Part shown: positions 35,729 to 45,376 of the stretch, piece by piece
Position numbering within the stretch: position 1 is the first letter of the stretch
Layout of the letters: every line of letters begins with the position of its first letter
Assembly: GCF_002156705.1 (NCBI RefSeq)
Contig: NZ_CP019893.1
Span: forward strand, 3,534,001-3,598,000
Direction of reading: 5' to 3'
DNA length: 64,000 nucleotides
DNA from: Natrarchaeobaculum aegyptiacum
Lineage (GTDB): Archaea > Halobacteriota > Halobacteria > Halobacteriales > Natrialbaceae
Notes under the pieces: model-generated
Seen by the model: only the letters and a program-made list of their open reading frames with translations
What the model was told of the DNA's origin: nothing
The model's database searches: none
Position numbers and translations under genes: made by a program

Positions 35729-36439
35729 TTACAGGAACTCGAGCAACTCCTCGAGCGAGGCGATCTCGAGGTAGCTGTCGACGGTTGGCTCGAGCGTCTC
35801 GTTGTGCGGCCGCCGGATCAAAACCGGGATGAGCCCCGCGTTCTGGGCTGCGAGGAGGTCCGTCTCGCGGTCGCCGACGTAGATCCCGTTGTCGAGTCCG
35901 AGCGCGTCGAGGGCCGTCTCGATGTAGTACGGTTCCGGCTTCCGTCGGCGGAATCCCTCGACGCCGAGGTCGCGGCCGCGAACGAACGAGAACGCCTCCA
36001 GGCCGAAGTGGTCGACGACGAACGAGACCGTCGGATCGTAGTTGTTACTCACCAGGCCGACCGGGTACGCTCGGTCGAGTTCGTCGAGGACGCCGACGTC
36101 GTCGTAGAGGCCGCGAGCGCCGTCCCCGATTCGCTCGATCGACCGCTTGGCGCTGTACTCCTCGCGGAGCGCGTAGAACTCCGTCGGCTCGAGGCCGAGT
36201 TCCTGACAGGTCGTCGCGAACGTCTCGGTGTACTCGTAGGTCTCGAGGGCCGACAGCGACTCGAGGGGGGCCTCGAGGTCGAGGTCGACGACCGCATCGT
36301 GGAGCGCGCGGGTGTGTACTTCGGGATCGGTTTCGTACCCTTCGAGGATGACGCCGTCCATGTCGAACAGCAGCGCCTGTTCGCCGTCCGGTTCGATCGT
36401 CGGTTCACTCGTCGCGTTTCGTGTGAGTCTGGTGGTCAT
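35729..36439 (-). CDS. HAD-family hydrolase, phosphoglycolate-phosphatase-like, in phosphonate operon
   Basis: A 236-residue haloacid dehalogenase-type phosphatase. Motif 1 is ALLFDMDGVILEG near residue 22 (catalytic Asp). Motif 2 is VGLVSNN, motif 3 the KPEP lysine and motif 4 YVGDRETDLLAAQNAG. It has a helical cap typical of PGP-like enzymes. ATG 36439 starts the conserved part. It lies 34 bases after the small Tat protein and the phn transporter, so a substrate in phosphonate or organophosphate use is likely. Phosphonoacetaldehyde hydrolase is not supported by sequence alone. Confidence 0.82.
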   Translation of the reverse strand: MTTRLTRNATSEPTIEPDGEQALLFDMDGVILEGYETDPEVHTRALHDAVVDLDLEAPLESLSALETYEYTETFATTCQELGLEPTEFYALREEYSAKRSIERIGDGARGLYDDVGVLDELDRAYPVGLVSNNYDPTVSFVVDHFGLEAFSFVRGRDLGVEGFRRRKPEPYYIETALDALGLDNGIYVGDRETDLLAAQNAGLIPVLIRRPHNETLEPTVDSYLEIASLEELLEFL

Positions 36440-36473
36440 CGTTGTGAATCTGTGAGTAGTCGTAATCGTGATC

Positions 36474-36743
36474 TCAGTCGGGACAGCCGCAACCGGCTTG
36501 GTCGTCCGTTGCAGTTGTACTCTCTCCCGTCGCGTCGGGGTCACCACCTGCCGTGGCGGCGTCGCTCGATTCGTCAGTGGCCACTGGATCGTCCGGTGTC
36601 GCCGTCCGGGCGGGTTCCGTGGCTGGTTCGTCCGTGCGGTTGTTCTGGCGGGCGCTTCCGTATCCAGCCGCGACGAGGGCGATTCCGGAACCGATCGTCG
36701 CAATCACCGATCGTCTCGCGGTGAGTCGGTCGATCGACGTCAT
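36474..36743 (-). CDS. Small Tat-exported protein of the phosphonate operon
   Basis: An 89-residue protein with a Tat signal (twin Arg at 10-11, hydrophobic IATIGSGIALVAAGY). The expected lipobox cysteine is a tyrosine (VAAGYG), so it is not a normal lipoprotein. The mature part is Thr/Asp/Ala-rich and low in complexity and ends GCGCPD, a short cysteine pair. It starts 2 bases after the phnE stop. No family is recognised. Its constant position between the permease and a phosphatase suggests a periplasmic helper or metal-binding peptide; that is inference. Confidence 0.65.
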   Translation of the reverse strand: MTSIDRLTARRSVIATIGSGIALVAAGYGSARQNNRTDEPATEPARTATPDDPVATDESSDAATAGGDPDATGESTTATDDQAGCGCPD

Positions 36744-36745
36744 CG

Positions 36746-37546
36746 TCAGCGCACCATCGCTCGAGCCCGTGCGGAGATCGTCTCGCTCAGGAGCACGATG
36801 CCGAGGATGGCGATCAGTATCATCAGGACGGACGACCACCGGAAGGCGTCGACGGAGTTGAACAGCTGGACACCGATCCCGCCGGCCCCAACTGCGCCGA
36901 GGATCGTCGCGCTCCGGACGTTGATGTCCCACCGATAGACGCCGATCCCGACCAGTGCGGGCTTGATCTGGGGAATGACGCTGTAGAGCAGGACCTGGAA
37001 CGAGGATGCCCCGGTCGCACGGATCGCCTCGACCTGATCGAACTCGATCTCCTCGATCTCTTCGCCGAGCAGTTTGGCGACGAAGCCGATCGATCGGACG
37101 GCGATCGCGACCATGCCGGCGAACGCGCCGGGGCCGAGCATGACGACGAAGACGAGCGCCCAGATGACAACGTGGACAGACCGGGTAACGGTGACGATCA
37201 GTTTCCCGATCGCGTACGTCACCCGGTTCGGCGTCGTGTTCTCGGCGGCGAGGAAGGCTACCGGGAGCGAGGCGGTGACGGCGAGTATCGTGCCGACGAC
37301 GGCGATGTGGACCGTTTCGATCAGTGGCAACACGATCTCGGTCGTATACGCCCAGTTCGGGGGGAACATCCGGACCGCGAGGTCCATCAGTTCCCGCGGT
37401 GCCGTCCAGACGTACTGCAGGTCGAGGCCCATGTAGAGCCACGAGCCGACGACGGTTCCCATCGCTAGCAGGAACACTGCCGTCCGCCTGATTCGCTGGC
37501 CTGCGTCGAACCGCTGCCAGCGGCGTCCAGCTTCGGCCGCCATCAC
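36746..37546 (-). CDS. phnE: Phosphonate ABC transporter permease PhnE (second copy)
   Basis: A 266-residue integral membrane permease with about six hydrophobic segments and the conserved inner-membrane loop GEEIEEIEFDQVEAIRATGA (EAA-type, contacts the ATPase). It then reads VGIGVYRWDINVRSATILG, which is strongly typical of PhnE. It is downstream of another phnE (start 38382) and overlaps it by 4 bases. Two permease genes, probably forming a heterodimer, are usual in archaeal phosphonate systems. Confidence 0.93.
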   Translation of the reverse strand: MMAAEAGRRWQRFDAGQRIRRTAVFLLAMGTVVGSWLYMGLDLQYVWTAPRELMDLAVRMFPPNWAYTTEIVLPLIETVHIAVVGTILAVTASLPVAFLAAENTTPNRVTYAIGKLIVTVTRSVHVVIWALVFVVMLGPGAFAGMVAIAVRSIGFVAKLLGEEIEEIEFDQVEAIRATGASSFQVLLYSVIPQIKPALVGIGVYRWDINVRSATILGAVGAGGIGVQLFNSVDAFRWSSVLMILIAILGIVLLSETISARARAMVR

Positions 37547-38382
37547 TGGACCCTCCGTCGGACGTAGGCGCTGAAGAGTTCCCCGGCGAGTACGACGGCG
37601 ATGATCGAAAGCAAGATCAGCGCGGCGAAATCGTACTCGTAGCGTTCGAACGACCGCAACAGCAAGGTCCCGATCCCGCCGGCGCCGACGATTCCGATGA
37701 TCGTCGACGAACGGATGTTGATATCCCAGCGGTACACCATGAGACCGACGAATCGCGGCGCGACCTGCGGAACGACCGCGTAGACGAGCGTCTGGAAGCG
37801 CGAGGCGCCGGCGGCGTCGATGGCCTCTTTCGCCCCCATGTCGATGTCCTCGATGTCCTCGGCGAACAGCTTCGAGAAGAAGCCGATCGTCAGGTAGCTG
37901 ATCGCGATGATACCCGCCAGCGGCCCGACGCCGACGGCTTTCACGGCGATGATGGCGATGATGAGTTCGTCGATCGCTCGCGTGATGCTGATGATCCCCC
38001 GGTTGAGGTAGTAGACCGGTCGCGGCGCGATGTTCTCGGCCGCACCGAACGCGATCGGTATCGAGATCAGGACGCCGGTGAACGTCGCGACGAACGCCAT
38101 CGCGATCGTCTCACCCATGTACCCGACGACCCGGTCGACGTTCTCGCTCGCGGTGTTCGGCGGCACCATCGCCTCGAGGAGCAACACGCCGTTGTTCACG
38201 CCGATGATCACCCGCCCGAGGCTGACACCCGACAGCAGGGAGACGAGCGACCACAGGACGAACAGCGTCGCTCCGACGTAGACCGTCCACTTCACGCGGT
38301 AGCTCCCGAACGCGGTCGGTCGCTGCCAGGTTCGATCCGGCGGCAACTCCGAGCGTCCCTCTCCGGTCGCCATCTCAGTCAC
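37543..38382 (-). CDS. phnE: Phosphonate ABC transporter permease PhnE (first copy)
   Basis: A 279-residue permease, homologous to the next gene: [19 protein letters not shown] loop, then [19 protein letters not shown]. It has an N-terminal cytoplasmic tail and about six membrane helices. Its start overlaps the phnC stop by 8 bases. Together with the second permease it forms the channel for phosphonate or phosphite. Confidence 0.93.
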   Translation of the reverse strand: MTEMATGEGRSELPPDRTWQRPTAFGSYRVKWTVYVGATLFVLWSLVSLLSGVSLGRVIIGVNNGVLLLEAMVPPNTASENVDRVVGYMGETIAMAFVATFTGVLISIPIAFGAAENIAPRPVYYLNRGIISITRAIDELIIAIIAVKAVGVGPLAGIIAISYLTIGFFSKLFAEDIEDIDMGAKEAIDAAGASRFQTLVYAVVPQVAPRFVGLMVYRWDINIRSSTIIGIVGAGGIGTLLLRSFERYEYDFAALILLSIIAVVLAGELFSAYVRRRVQ

Positions 38383-39208
38383 CCGTGATCGCAGACTGCT
38401 CGGAGCGTTCGGTCTCGTCGGTCACCGTATCCGACTCCGCGACCACGCTGAGCGACGAGTTGCCGGCGATCGTTTCACCGCGATAGATGACGTCTTTCGC
38501 GTTCTCGTCGAGGTCCGTCGTCGGACCGTCGAAGACGAGCGTGCCGTCGTGCAAGCCGAGAATGCGATCGGCGTACTCGACGGCCAGGTGGACCTCGTGG
38601 ATGTTGATCAGGATCGGAATGTCCCGTTCGGCCGCGATCTCCGTGAGCAACTCCATCACGGCGTGTGAGGTTTCCGGATCGAGGCTGCTGGTCGGTTCGT
38701 CGGCGAGCAAGATCTTTGGCTCCTGGACGACGGCGCGGGCGATGCCGACGCGCTGGCGCTGGCCGCCGGAGAGTTCGTCCGCCCGTTTGTTCTCCATCCC
38801 GCCGAGCCCGACCGTCTCGAGGACGTCGTAGGCCATTTCGACGTCTTTCTGTGGGAACTTCCGGCGCAAGGCCGCCCAGTTCGAGACGTACCCGAGTCGG
38901 CCAGAGAGCACGTTCTCCATGACGGTGAGCCGTTCGACGAGGTTGTACTCCTGAAACACCATTCCGATGTTCCGACGCGCCGTTTTCATCTCTCCTGCGT
39001 CGAGGGCAGTCAGTTCGGTGCCGTCGAGTCTGATCTCGCCCTCGGTCGGCTCGGTCAACCGATTGATACAGCGGATGAACGTCGACTTCCCGGCCCCGCT
39101 CGGACCGATCATCGCGACGATCTCGTTTCCGTCGACAGTCGTCGAGACGTCTCGGAGCGCCTCGTCTCCCGTCGCGTACACTTTCCGTAGGTCAGTGACT
39201 TCGAGCAT
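38375..39208 (-). CDS. phnC: Phosphonate ABC transporter ATP-binding protein PhnC
   Basis: The nucleotide-binding subunit of the phosphonate/phosphite ABC importer, 277 aa. Walker A is GPSGAGKST near residue 34, the signature is [14 protein letters not shown] near 144 and Walker [14 protein letters not shown] follows. It is directly downstream of phnD by 36 bases and overlaps the first permease gene. The N-terminal [11 protein letters not shown] is complete. Confidence 0.95.
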   Translation of the reverse strand: MLEVTDLRKVYATGDEALRDVSTTVDGNEIVAMIGPSGAGKSTFIRCINRLTEPTEGEIRLDGTELTALDAGEMKTARRNIGMVFQEYNLVERLTVMENVLSGRLGYVSNWAALRRKFPQKDVEMAYDVLETVGLGGMENKRADELSGGQRQRVGIARAVVQEPKILLADEPTSSLDPETSHAVMELLTEIAAERDIPILINIHEVHLAVEYADRILGLHDGTLVFDGPTTDLDENAKDVIYRGETIAGNSSLSVVAESDTVTDETERSEQSAITGD

Positions 39209-39244
39209 TGGTGGTGAAATAGCTGAATCGGCTGTCAGGCTGTG

Positions 39245-40435
39245 CTAGAGTTCCTCTTCGTCGTACTCGACGCCGTTGAACTGCTGGTTGATCATCACGT
39301 CGTGCCAGTGGTTCACGTAGTCGACCTCGACGTACTGTGGATATCCTGCCTCCTCGCCGTACGAGGTCCCCGACCAGTCGGTGTTGAGCCAGGTCTCCCG
39401 AGCGCCTTCGATGATCTCCTCGTGGAGGTTGTACCGGTAGCCGATCGGTCCCGGCGGGAACGGATCCGCGGCCCAGACGACTTTGAAATCGTCCCAGCTG
39501 ATGTCGTCGACGGCGTCGATGGTCTGTTCGATACACGTGCTACAGATCGGCCCACAGTCGTAGTCACCATAGGCGATCCCGCGAGCGGACTGTTCGTGGC
39601 CGCCGGACATCTCGGGGTTGTAGTTGTCTCCTCGGGTGAGCCCGAAGTGTTCGTCGAACAACGCAGACGGGGCCTGGTTGCCGGAGTTCGAGGACTCCTC
39701 CGTGTGCGCCGCTCGGAAGTCGTTGAAGTCCTCGACGCTTTGTATCTCGTCCATGTCCGCGCGGGTGATCGCCAGCAGTCGGTACCCGAACTGCCCGTCG
39801 CCCTCGACCCCCATCGCCATCGGCACCATGCCGGCCATGTTGACGCCGAAGGGGGTGTTTCCCGTCGCGAAGTTCGCGATGTGAATCCGCTCGGAGCGCA
39901 TCCCCTCGACGACCGCCGCGTAGCTGTCGATCGTCTGGAACTCGACATCGCGGCCCGTTTCGGCCTCGAGCGTTTCGATCATCGGCTCTAAGATATCGCG
40001 GTACGCCGACTCACTGTCTTCGCGAGGCAGTTCCGCGTAGACGATCGGATCCGGGTCGATCCACTCCGATGGATCGTCAGGGTGTTCGCGCGGTTCTGTA
40101 CCGTAGACGGCCCCGGTGTGACCACGGTCGCCCATGTTCTCGAGGTCGAAGTCGCTCCCACGAACGTAGTCGTTCTCGTAGATGAGCCCACCGAGATAGT
40201 TGTTGTTCTCCCAGTCCGGGTTCTCCGGGTCGAAATCCGTCGAGAGCATCGGGTCCTGGGGCTCGCCCCCGTTGCCACCGCCACTAGCGCCACCGAGTCC
40301 GGCCCCTGCTCCGCTTCCATCGTCCCCGTCGCCTTCTAGACAGCCGGCAAGAATCGACGTGCCGATCGCGCCGGTCGCCAGTACGAACGTTCGTCTCGAG
40401 GAGTGTCCGTCTCGGTTTGCGTGTTGGTCTGCCAT
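39245..40435 (-). CDS. phnD: Phosphate/phosphite/phosphonate ABC transporter substrate-binding lipoprotein PhnD
   Basis: Extracellular binding protein of the PhnD family. Tat signal with RR at 14-15 and lipobox LAGC (Cys32) are followed by a Gly-rich linker. The binding core has YAAVVEGMRSERIHIANFATG and SVEDFNDFRAAHTEESSNSGNQAPSALF regions with Ser/Thr residues suited to oxyanion binding. It is 396 aa, first gene of the operon that continues through phnC, two phnE genes, the Tat protein and the HAD phosphatase. Confidence 0.92.
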   Translation of the reverse strand: MADQHANRDGHSSRRTFVLATGAIGTSILAGCLEGDGDDGSGAGAGLGGASGGGNGGEPQDPMLSTDFDPENPDWENNNYLGGLIYENDYVRGSDFDLENMGDRGHTGAVYGTEPREHPDDPSEWIDPDPIVYAELPREDSESAYRDILEPMIETLEAETGRDVEFQTIDSYAAVVEGMRSERIHIANFATGNTPFGVNMAGMVPMAMGVEGDGQFGYRLLAITRADMDEIQSVEDFNDFRAAHTEESSNSGNQAPSALFDEHFGLTRGDNYNPEMSGGHEQSARGIAYGDYDCGPICSTCIEQTIDAVDDISWDDFKVVWAADPFPPGPIGYRYNLHEEIIEGARETWLNTDWSGTSYGEEAGYPQYVEVDYVNHWHDVMINQQFNGVEYDEEEL

Positions 40436-40458
40436 CGACTACTGATCAGAAGGTCTCG

Positions 40459-40484
40459 GTAAATACCTCTTATATTTCTTATAT
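40459..40484 (-). promoter_or_regulatory. phnD promoter with repeated ATATAAGA
   Basis: Minus-strand TATA-like GTATTTAC at 40459-40466 lies 24-31 bases before ATG 40435, giving a leaderless transcript. Just upstream are two direct repeats (TCTTATAT on the plus strand) at 40468-40475 and 40477-40484, 9 bp apart, possibly a regulator site. Confidence 0.45.
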
Positions 40485-40661
40485 GTACGGCCGTAGAAGT
40501 GAACATACCGGGATCGGGAACTAGGGTCACGGACCGATTGCACAGTCCACTCCATCCTGCTACGTACCGCTTGGTACGACGACGGACTATCGGGGATTGC
40601 TCCCGTCGCGTACGGAACCGAAATACTCGCGTTCAAGCACCTAGGCCCTGGATATCCGGGC

Positions 40662-41348
40662 ATGATTCGAAATCGACTCTTTCGACACGGGCCTGTCGAG
40701 CCACCGGGCTTCGACCCGTCGGCAGTACCGGATCGACCGATCGACGGGACCCAGCAACTCGGTGGACAGGAGTACTACTGTCGAACCGTCGAATCGCCGG
40801 ACGAAACCTGGACGGTCGCGTTTGGCCGTTCCACGAGCGATTCCGAGTCCCGTCTATTTCGGATTCAGGATGGACAGATCGTCGATGAGCGACCGGTTAC
40901 GCACCCCATCAACGGCGCTATCGCCGACGACGGCACGGTCGCGCTCGTCAGCGGAACCGACTCGACCAAAATCGGTTCGACCCTCGAGGTATTCGGTTCG
41001 GACGAACCGGTGTTCTCGCGGCGATTCGACGCGACCCTGGGCCGCCCCGCTATTTGTACAGACGGTGACCTCGTCGCCATCTCCACCCGCCCGCCGACGT
41101 CGACGGTGTACCTGATCGACGTTTCCTCAAGTGAGGAACGAGCCACGTGCTCGGTACACGGGCGCACGCCCCGCGTTCTCGGGTTCCACGGCGACGATCG
41201 ACACCTCTACGTCGGGATTGGTTCAGGTGAGACTCCGTACCTCGGGATGGATGTCGACGGCGACATCGTCTGGGGCTGCGAGCGGTATCAGGCGACGAGA
41301 CCACTACGTGACCGGGTCGAATCAGCTTTCGAGATCGTTCGCCCCTGA
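40662..41348 (+). CDS. Hypothetical beta-propeller-like protein
   Basis: A 228-residue acidic protein of unknown function. Repeating short beta-type units such as WTVAFGRSTSD, TVALVSGTDSTK, LVAISTRPPTST and HLYVGIGSGETP suggest a small WD/YVTN-like propeller, but no family can be named. It has no signal peptide or membrane segment. It is divergent from phnD across a 226-base region and may have no link to it. Confidence 0.65.
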   Translation: MIRNRLFRHGPVEPPGFDPSAVPDRPIDGTQQLGGQEYYCRTVESPDETWTVAFGRSTSDSESRLFRIQDGQIVDERPVTHPINGAIADDGTVALVSGTDSTKIGSTLEVFGSDEPVFSRRFDATLGRPAICTDGDLVAISTRPPTSTVYLIDVSSSEERATCSVHGRTPRVLGFHGDDRHLYVGIGSGETPYLGMDVDGDIVWGCERYQATRPLRDRVESAFEIVRP

Positions 41349-41460
41349 CACGGTTGATTAGCTTCTACGTGATATTTCTCGTGAGCGGTGCTAGCCGTTG
41401 ATGTGTGGTACTCGATAACAATAGAGGTTTTTTCGATCGGCCGATTGGGGTGCAGGTTCG

Positions 41461-41883
41461 CTACTGAGCCTCGAGGTCGTCGAATAACGCTTCGACGCGA
41501 GTTCGAACCTCCTCACGGATTTCACGCACCTCCGCAATCGATCGACCGTGCGGGTCGGCGAGGTCCCAATCTCGGGCGTCGCCGCGCCAGGTAGCAGGAC
41601 AGATACCGTCGGCAGAACACCCCATTGTAATAACAATATCACTCGTTGTGATCTCTTCAGGTGGGATTTCTCGTGGCTGCCGATCGGAAATATCAATTCC
41701 GACCTCGTCCATGACCGTCACTACGACGTCGTGAACGCTGTCAGCTGGATCAGTCCCACCAGTGCTGATACAAACGTGGTCTTCGAGTCCTCGCTTCCCT
41801 CGTTCTCGTTCAGCAAACGCAGTCGCCATCTGGCTCCGGCCAGCGTTTTGCACACAGACGAAACTGAGTGTCGTCGGGTTCAT
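41461..41883 (-). CDS. arsC: Low-molecular-weight phosphatase/arsenate reductase ArsC-type
   Basis: A 140-residue protein of the LMW protein-tyrosine-phosphatase fold. The phosphate loop CVQNAGR at Cys10-Arg16 matches CX5R, and the DP acid loop is in WDLADPHGRS near residue 113. This thioredoxin/glutaredoxin-linked ArsC type reduces arsenate in many archaea, and a second cysteine (GCSADGIC near 82-89) is consistent with that. Its start overlaps the phoU2 stop by 4 bases, putting it at the end of the pst operon, which can also import arsenate. Confidence 0.85.
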   Translation of the reverse strand: MNPTTLSFVCVQNAGRSQMATAFAERERGKRGLEDHVCISTGGTDPADSVHDVVVTVMDEVGIDISDRQPREIPPEEITTSDIVITMGCSADGICPATWRGDARDWDLADPHGRSIAEVREIREEVRTRVEALFDDLEAQ

Positions 41884-42914
41884 GAGCGTGATTGACGTTC
41901 GATCGAACCGCGGTTGGTTAGCGTCGCTTCAGTCATCGTGTCGGCAATGAAACGACCGTTTGCCGATGTTCTTCGTAACCGTCTGATGACCGCGCCATAC
42001 AGGTACGCGTTTGGTTCGGCTCCGCTGTACAGGTACTGATCGAGATCGTCTAGCTTCGGCTCAACGGCAGTTGCCGTCTCGTACGCCGACACTGCGTCAC
42101 CCTCCAGAGCCAACTCGACAACGTCACGAACCTCAGCAGCGATCGCCTCGAGCCGATCAGCGAACGACTCCTCGGGTGGCGCCGACTGCTGTGTCGCAAC
42201 CGTCGCGATACGTTCCGCGTGGTCAGCGATACGTTCCAGACTGTGGGCAACTCTGTACTCGCGAAACGCCGCGACCCGGTCGGTACCGAGCTGTTCTACC
42301 TCGTGAACATCTTCGAGACCACGGTGGAATCCCCGGCAGACGAACGCAAACAGACGATCGATGTCGTCGTCACGGGCGATCACACGTCTGGCGAGGTCTT
42401 CGTCAGCGGTTACGAGCGCTATGATCGCGTCGGAATACATTTCGGTGAGGAGTTGCTGTACCTGGGCGATCGTCTGGGGAAGAGACACGTCGCTGGCATC
42501 GAGCACGTTCGTGATCGTCAGGCGATCACCGGTATCTTCCTGAATGGTAAGGCCCATAAGACCACCCGTGGCACGTTCGATAGAACGTCTAACCTGCGGC
42601 TCGGTCTCATCGAGGTTGGTAACAGTAATTCGATCGAAGCCGGTCTCGTACGCAACCTCGACTCGGCGCAACACGATATCACCAGCGACGGTGTTCGCGT
42701 CGATCACTACGGTCCGATCCTGAACCGAAGCGATTTCGGGCGCAGCGACTAGCCGGTCTGCGTGGGGATAGAGGTACATCGACATCCCCGGCTCGAGGTC
42801 CTGTTCGACTGCCCACGACTTCGGCAGCGAGACGGCGAACGTAGAGTCACCAACCAGCTGGATCTTCCGTTCGACAGCATCGTCAGATCCGTTCGTCAGC
42901 TGTTTGTAACTCAT
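41880..42914 (-). CDS. AbrB/SpoVT and PhoU domain regulator (PhoU2)
   Basis: A 344-residue protein. The N-terminal AbrB/SpoVT-like DNA-binding fold (VGDSTFAVSLPKSWAVEQ) is followed by PhoU helices including LVTADEDLARRVIARDDDIDRLFAFVC and EYRVAHSLERIADHAERIATV. Such proteins regulate phosphate uptake genes in archaea. It overlaps phoU upstream by one base and arsC downstream. It is a paralogue of the disrupted gene at 48276-50666. Confidence 0.9.
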   Translation of the reverse strand: MSYKQLTNGSDDAVERKIQLVGDSTFAVSLPKSWAVEQDLEPGMSMYLYPHADRLVAAPEIASVQDRTVVIDANTVAGDIVLRRVEVAYETGFDRITVTNLDETEPQVRRSIERATGGLMGLTIQEDTGDRLTITNVLDASDVSLPQTIAQVQQLLTEMYSDAIIALVTADEDLARRVIARDDDIDRLFAFVCRGFHRGLEDVHEVEQLGTDRVAAFREYRVAHSLERIADHAERIATVATQQSAPPEESFADRLEAIAAEVRDVVELALEGDAVSAYETATAVEPKLDDLDQYLYSGAEPNAYLYGAVIRRLRRTSANGRFIADTMTEATLTNRGSIERQSRS

Positions 42915-43573
42915 CAGTACAGTAGCGTATCGTCGTTTTCGACCATGTACAGTGTTCGTGCGGCGACGTTGACCGCGTGGTCGCCGACCCGTTCCAGATC
43001 TCGGATCGTCAGCAGCATCTGCGAGACGTCCTCGAGAAGTTGCTCGTCCGAGGGGTCGGCCGTCAGTAGTTCCCTGACGACGCTCCGACTGGCTCGTTCG
43101 CAGAGCGCATCGATCTCGTCATCTGACGCAGCAATTTCGTGAGTCGCTGCCGCATCGTCAGTCGCGTACGCTTGCATCGCATCCTCGAGCATCAGGACCG
43201 TCTCGGTGCCGATATGGACGACGTCGACCTCCGGGTATCGCTCGCGGCCGGACTGTGTGGCGTATTCCGCGAGGTTCACGGCGAGGTCGCCGACCCGTTC
43301 GAGGTCGGTGATGATCTTGAACGAGGAGGCGACGAATCGCAGGTCGCCCGCGACCGGCTGCTGGAGCGCAAGCAGGTCGATACAGTCAGCCTCGAGGTCG
43401 AGATACAGCTGATTGATCTCGTGATCACCCTCGATTACCCTCTCGGCCAGTGCATCGTCACTCCTTTCGTAGGCCTCGAGTGAGCGCCGAAACCGTTGAC
43501 AGACAACGTCACTCATCTCGAGAATTCTCTCACGCAGTTCGTAGAGTTGCTCCTGGTAGGCGTTTCTCGACAT
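42914..43573 (-). CDS. phoU: Phosphate signalling/transport regulator PhoU
   Basis: A classical PhoU of 219 residues: two three-helix bundles with the metal-cluster repeats (ERVIEGDHEINQLYLDLE and DLERVGDLAVNLAEY, then DLERVGDHAVNVAART). It controls phosphate uptake by the Pst transporter. ATG 43573 is conserved; the longer frame is not. It follows pstB at a distance of 2 bases and overlaps the AbrB-PhoU gene by one base. Confidence 0.95.
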   Translation of the reverse strand: MSRNAYQEQLYELRERILEMSDVVCQRFRRSLEAYERSDDALAERVIEGDHEINQLYLDLEADCIDLLALQQPVAGDLRFVASSFKIITDLERVGDLAVNLAEYATQSGRERYPEVDVVHIGTETVLMLEDAMQAYATDDAAATHEIAASDDEIDALCERASRSVVRELLTADPSDEQLLEDVSQMLLTIRDLERVGDHAVNVAARTLYMVENDDTLLY

Positions 43574-43575
43574 GG

Positions 43576-44463
43576 TTATCCGAACTTCCCTGTGATGTAG
43601 TCCTCGACGCGGTCGTCGTCGGGATTCTCGAAGATTTTCGCCGTGTCGTCGAACTCGACGAGTTCGCCGCCGGTGAGGAAGACGGCCGTCCTGTCGGAGA
43701 TGCGCGCGGCCTGTTGCATGTTGTGGGTGACGATGATGACCGTGTACTCCTCGACGAGGTCGTCGACGAGGTCCTCGATCTTCGAGGCAGCGACGGGATC
43801 GAGCGCAGACGTCGGCTCGTCCATCAGGATAACCTCGGGGTCGGTCGCGATGGCGCGAGCGATACAGAGGCGCTGTTGTTGGCCACCCGAAAGGTCGAGT
43901 CCCGATTCGTCGAGCTGGTCTTTTACTTCGTCCCACAACGCGGCTCCGCGAAGTGCGTGTTCGACCGCTTCGTCGAGGTCCACCTCGTCGGCTTTTCCCT
44001 GGACGCGCAGGCCGTAGGCGACGTTGTCGTAGATCGACTTCGGGAACGGATTCGGCGACTGGAATACCTGCCCGATCTTCCGGCGCAAGGCGACTGGATC
44101 GACGTCCTCGTCGTAGACGTTCTTCCCGCGGAAGGAGAGTTCACCCTCCACGCGTGCGGCCGAGATCCGATCATTCATCCGGTTGATCGAGCGCAGGAAC
44201 GTCGACTTTCCACAGCCCGAGGGACCGATCATGGCCGTCACGCGGTGTTCTGGAATCTCGATCGAGACGTCCGAAAGCGCCCGATCGTCGCCATAGTAGA
44301 CGTTCAGACCCTCCGCGCGAACGATCGTCTCGGTGTGTCCGATCGCGCGCCTCGAGTCGCGGTCGACGTTGACGTCGGTCTCGATGATCGTGTCGTCCGG
44401 CGTGTCGTGGTGTTCGGTCGTCGATTCGCTTGCCGTCCGTTCGTTCGACGTGTTACTAGACAT
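43576..44463 (-). CDS. pstB: Phosphate ABC transporter ATP-binding protein PstB
   Basis: ATPase of the Pst phosphate importer, 295 aa. Walker A is [10 protein letters not shown], then [21 protein letters not shown], typical of PstB; the ABC signature is [14 protein letters not shown] and Walker [15 protein letters not shown] 45-residue acidic N-terminal extension precedes the core. ATG 44463 overlaps the pstA stop by 8 bases. The longer frame upstream to 44514 lies in pstA. Confidence 0.97.
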   Translation of the reverse strand: MSSNTSNERTASESTTEHHDTPDDTIIETDVNVDRDSRRAIGHTETIVRAEGLNVYYGDDRALSDVSIEIPEHRVTAMIGPSGCGKSTFLRSINRMNDRISAARVEGELSFRGKNVYDEDVDPVALRRKIGQVFQSPNPFPKSIYDNVAYGLRVQGKADEVDLDEAVEHALRGAALWDEVKDQLDESGLDLSGGQQQRLCIARAIATDPEVILMDEPTSALDPVAASKIEDLVDDLVEEYTVIIVTHNMQQAARISDRTAVFLTGGELVEFDDTAKIFENPDDDRVEDYITGKFG

Positions 44464-45376
44464 TGCTGATCGAACCTCCGTCCGTCTCGTATCGCCTGCG
44501 CAGATAGCCTGCAAGAGCGTACAGTACGATCAAGAAAACCAGCAAGACGACGATGCCGAGAGCAGCCAGCCCGTTGAACATCCGGTCGGCCTGGTAGGTC
44601 CAGTTGTAGATCTGCGTCGGCATCGCGCTGAACGACGAGAGCGGGCCCGACGGGTACCGCGTCGCGTGCAACATGGTGCCGACCATGATCAGCGGGGCTG
44701 TCTCGCCGATCGCACGTGCGAGCGCGAGGATCGTGCCGGTGAGAATGCCGGGCATCGCTTGCGGGAGGACGACCCGGCGGATCGTCTGCCATTTCGTCGC
44801 ACCCATGGCGTAGGAACCGTCGCGAACGCTGCTCGGAACGGCCCGGATCGACTCGATCGCGGCGACGATGATGATCGGGACGATGAGCAATGCGAGGGCG
44901 ATCGCGCCCGCCAGAATCACCGAGCCCAGTCCGGCGTCGTTGACGATCAACGCGAGGACGAGCAGCCCGTAGACGATCGAAGGGACGCCAGCGAGGTTGG
45001 CGAGGTTCGCCTCGATCAGTCGAGTGACGCGGTTCTCCGGAGCGAACTCGACCAGGTAGATCGCACAGCCGACGGCGATGAAAAAGGCCAGGACGGCCGT
45101 CAGGGCCATCAGCCAGAGCGAGGCGAGTATCGACGCCCCGAAGCCGGCGCGCTCGGCGCGCGAGGAGGAGGTAGAAGTAAGGAATTGCACGAGGTCGATG
45201 TCGAAGGTAGTCATCGCCTGAACGGATTCCCAGAGCACGTCGGCGAGCAACAGGATCAGCATGACGAGCCCGAAAAGCGACGCGACGACGAGCGTCCCGT
45301 AGAAGAGGCGGTTGAGTAGTTTCTCGCGGCTGAGGTCGACGTCGGCCAGGAAGTCAGTTTCGCGTTTCGTACTCAT
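44456..45376 (-). CDS. pstA: Phosphate ABC transporter permease PstA
   Basis: A 306-residue permease with about six membrane helices. Family blocks include [16 protein letters not shown] and [26 protein letters not shown], the ATPase-contact loop. It overlaps pstC by 4 bases. With PstC it forms the membrane channel for phosphate. Confidence 0.95.
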   Translation of the reverse strand: MSTKRETDFLADVDLSREKLLNRLFYGTLVVASLFGLVMLILLLADVLWESVQAMTTFDIDLVQFLTSTSSSRAERAGFGASILASLWLMALTAVLAFFIAVGCAIYLVEFAPENRVTRLIEANLANLAGVPSIVYGLLVLALIVNDAGLGSVILAGAIALALLIVPIIIVAAIESIRAVPSSVRDGSYAMGATKWQTIRRVVLPQAMPGILTGTILALARAIGETAPLIMVGTMLHATRYPSGPLSSFSAMPTQIYNWTYQADRMFNGLAALGIVVLLVFLIVLYALAGYLRRRYETDGGSISNV

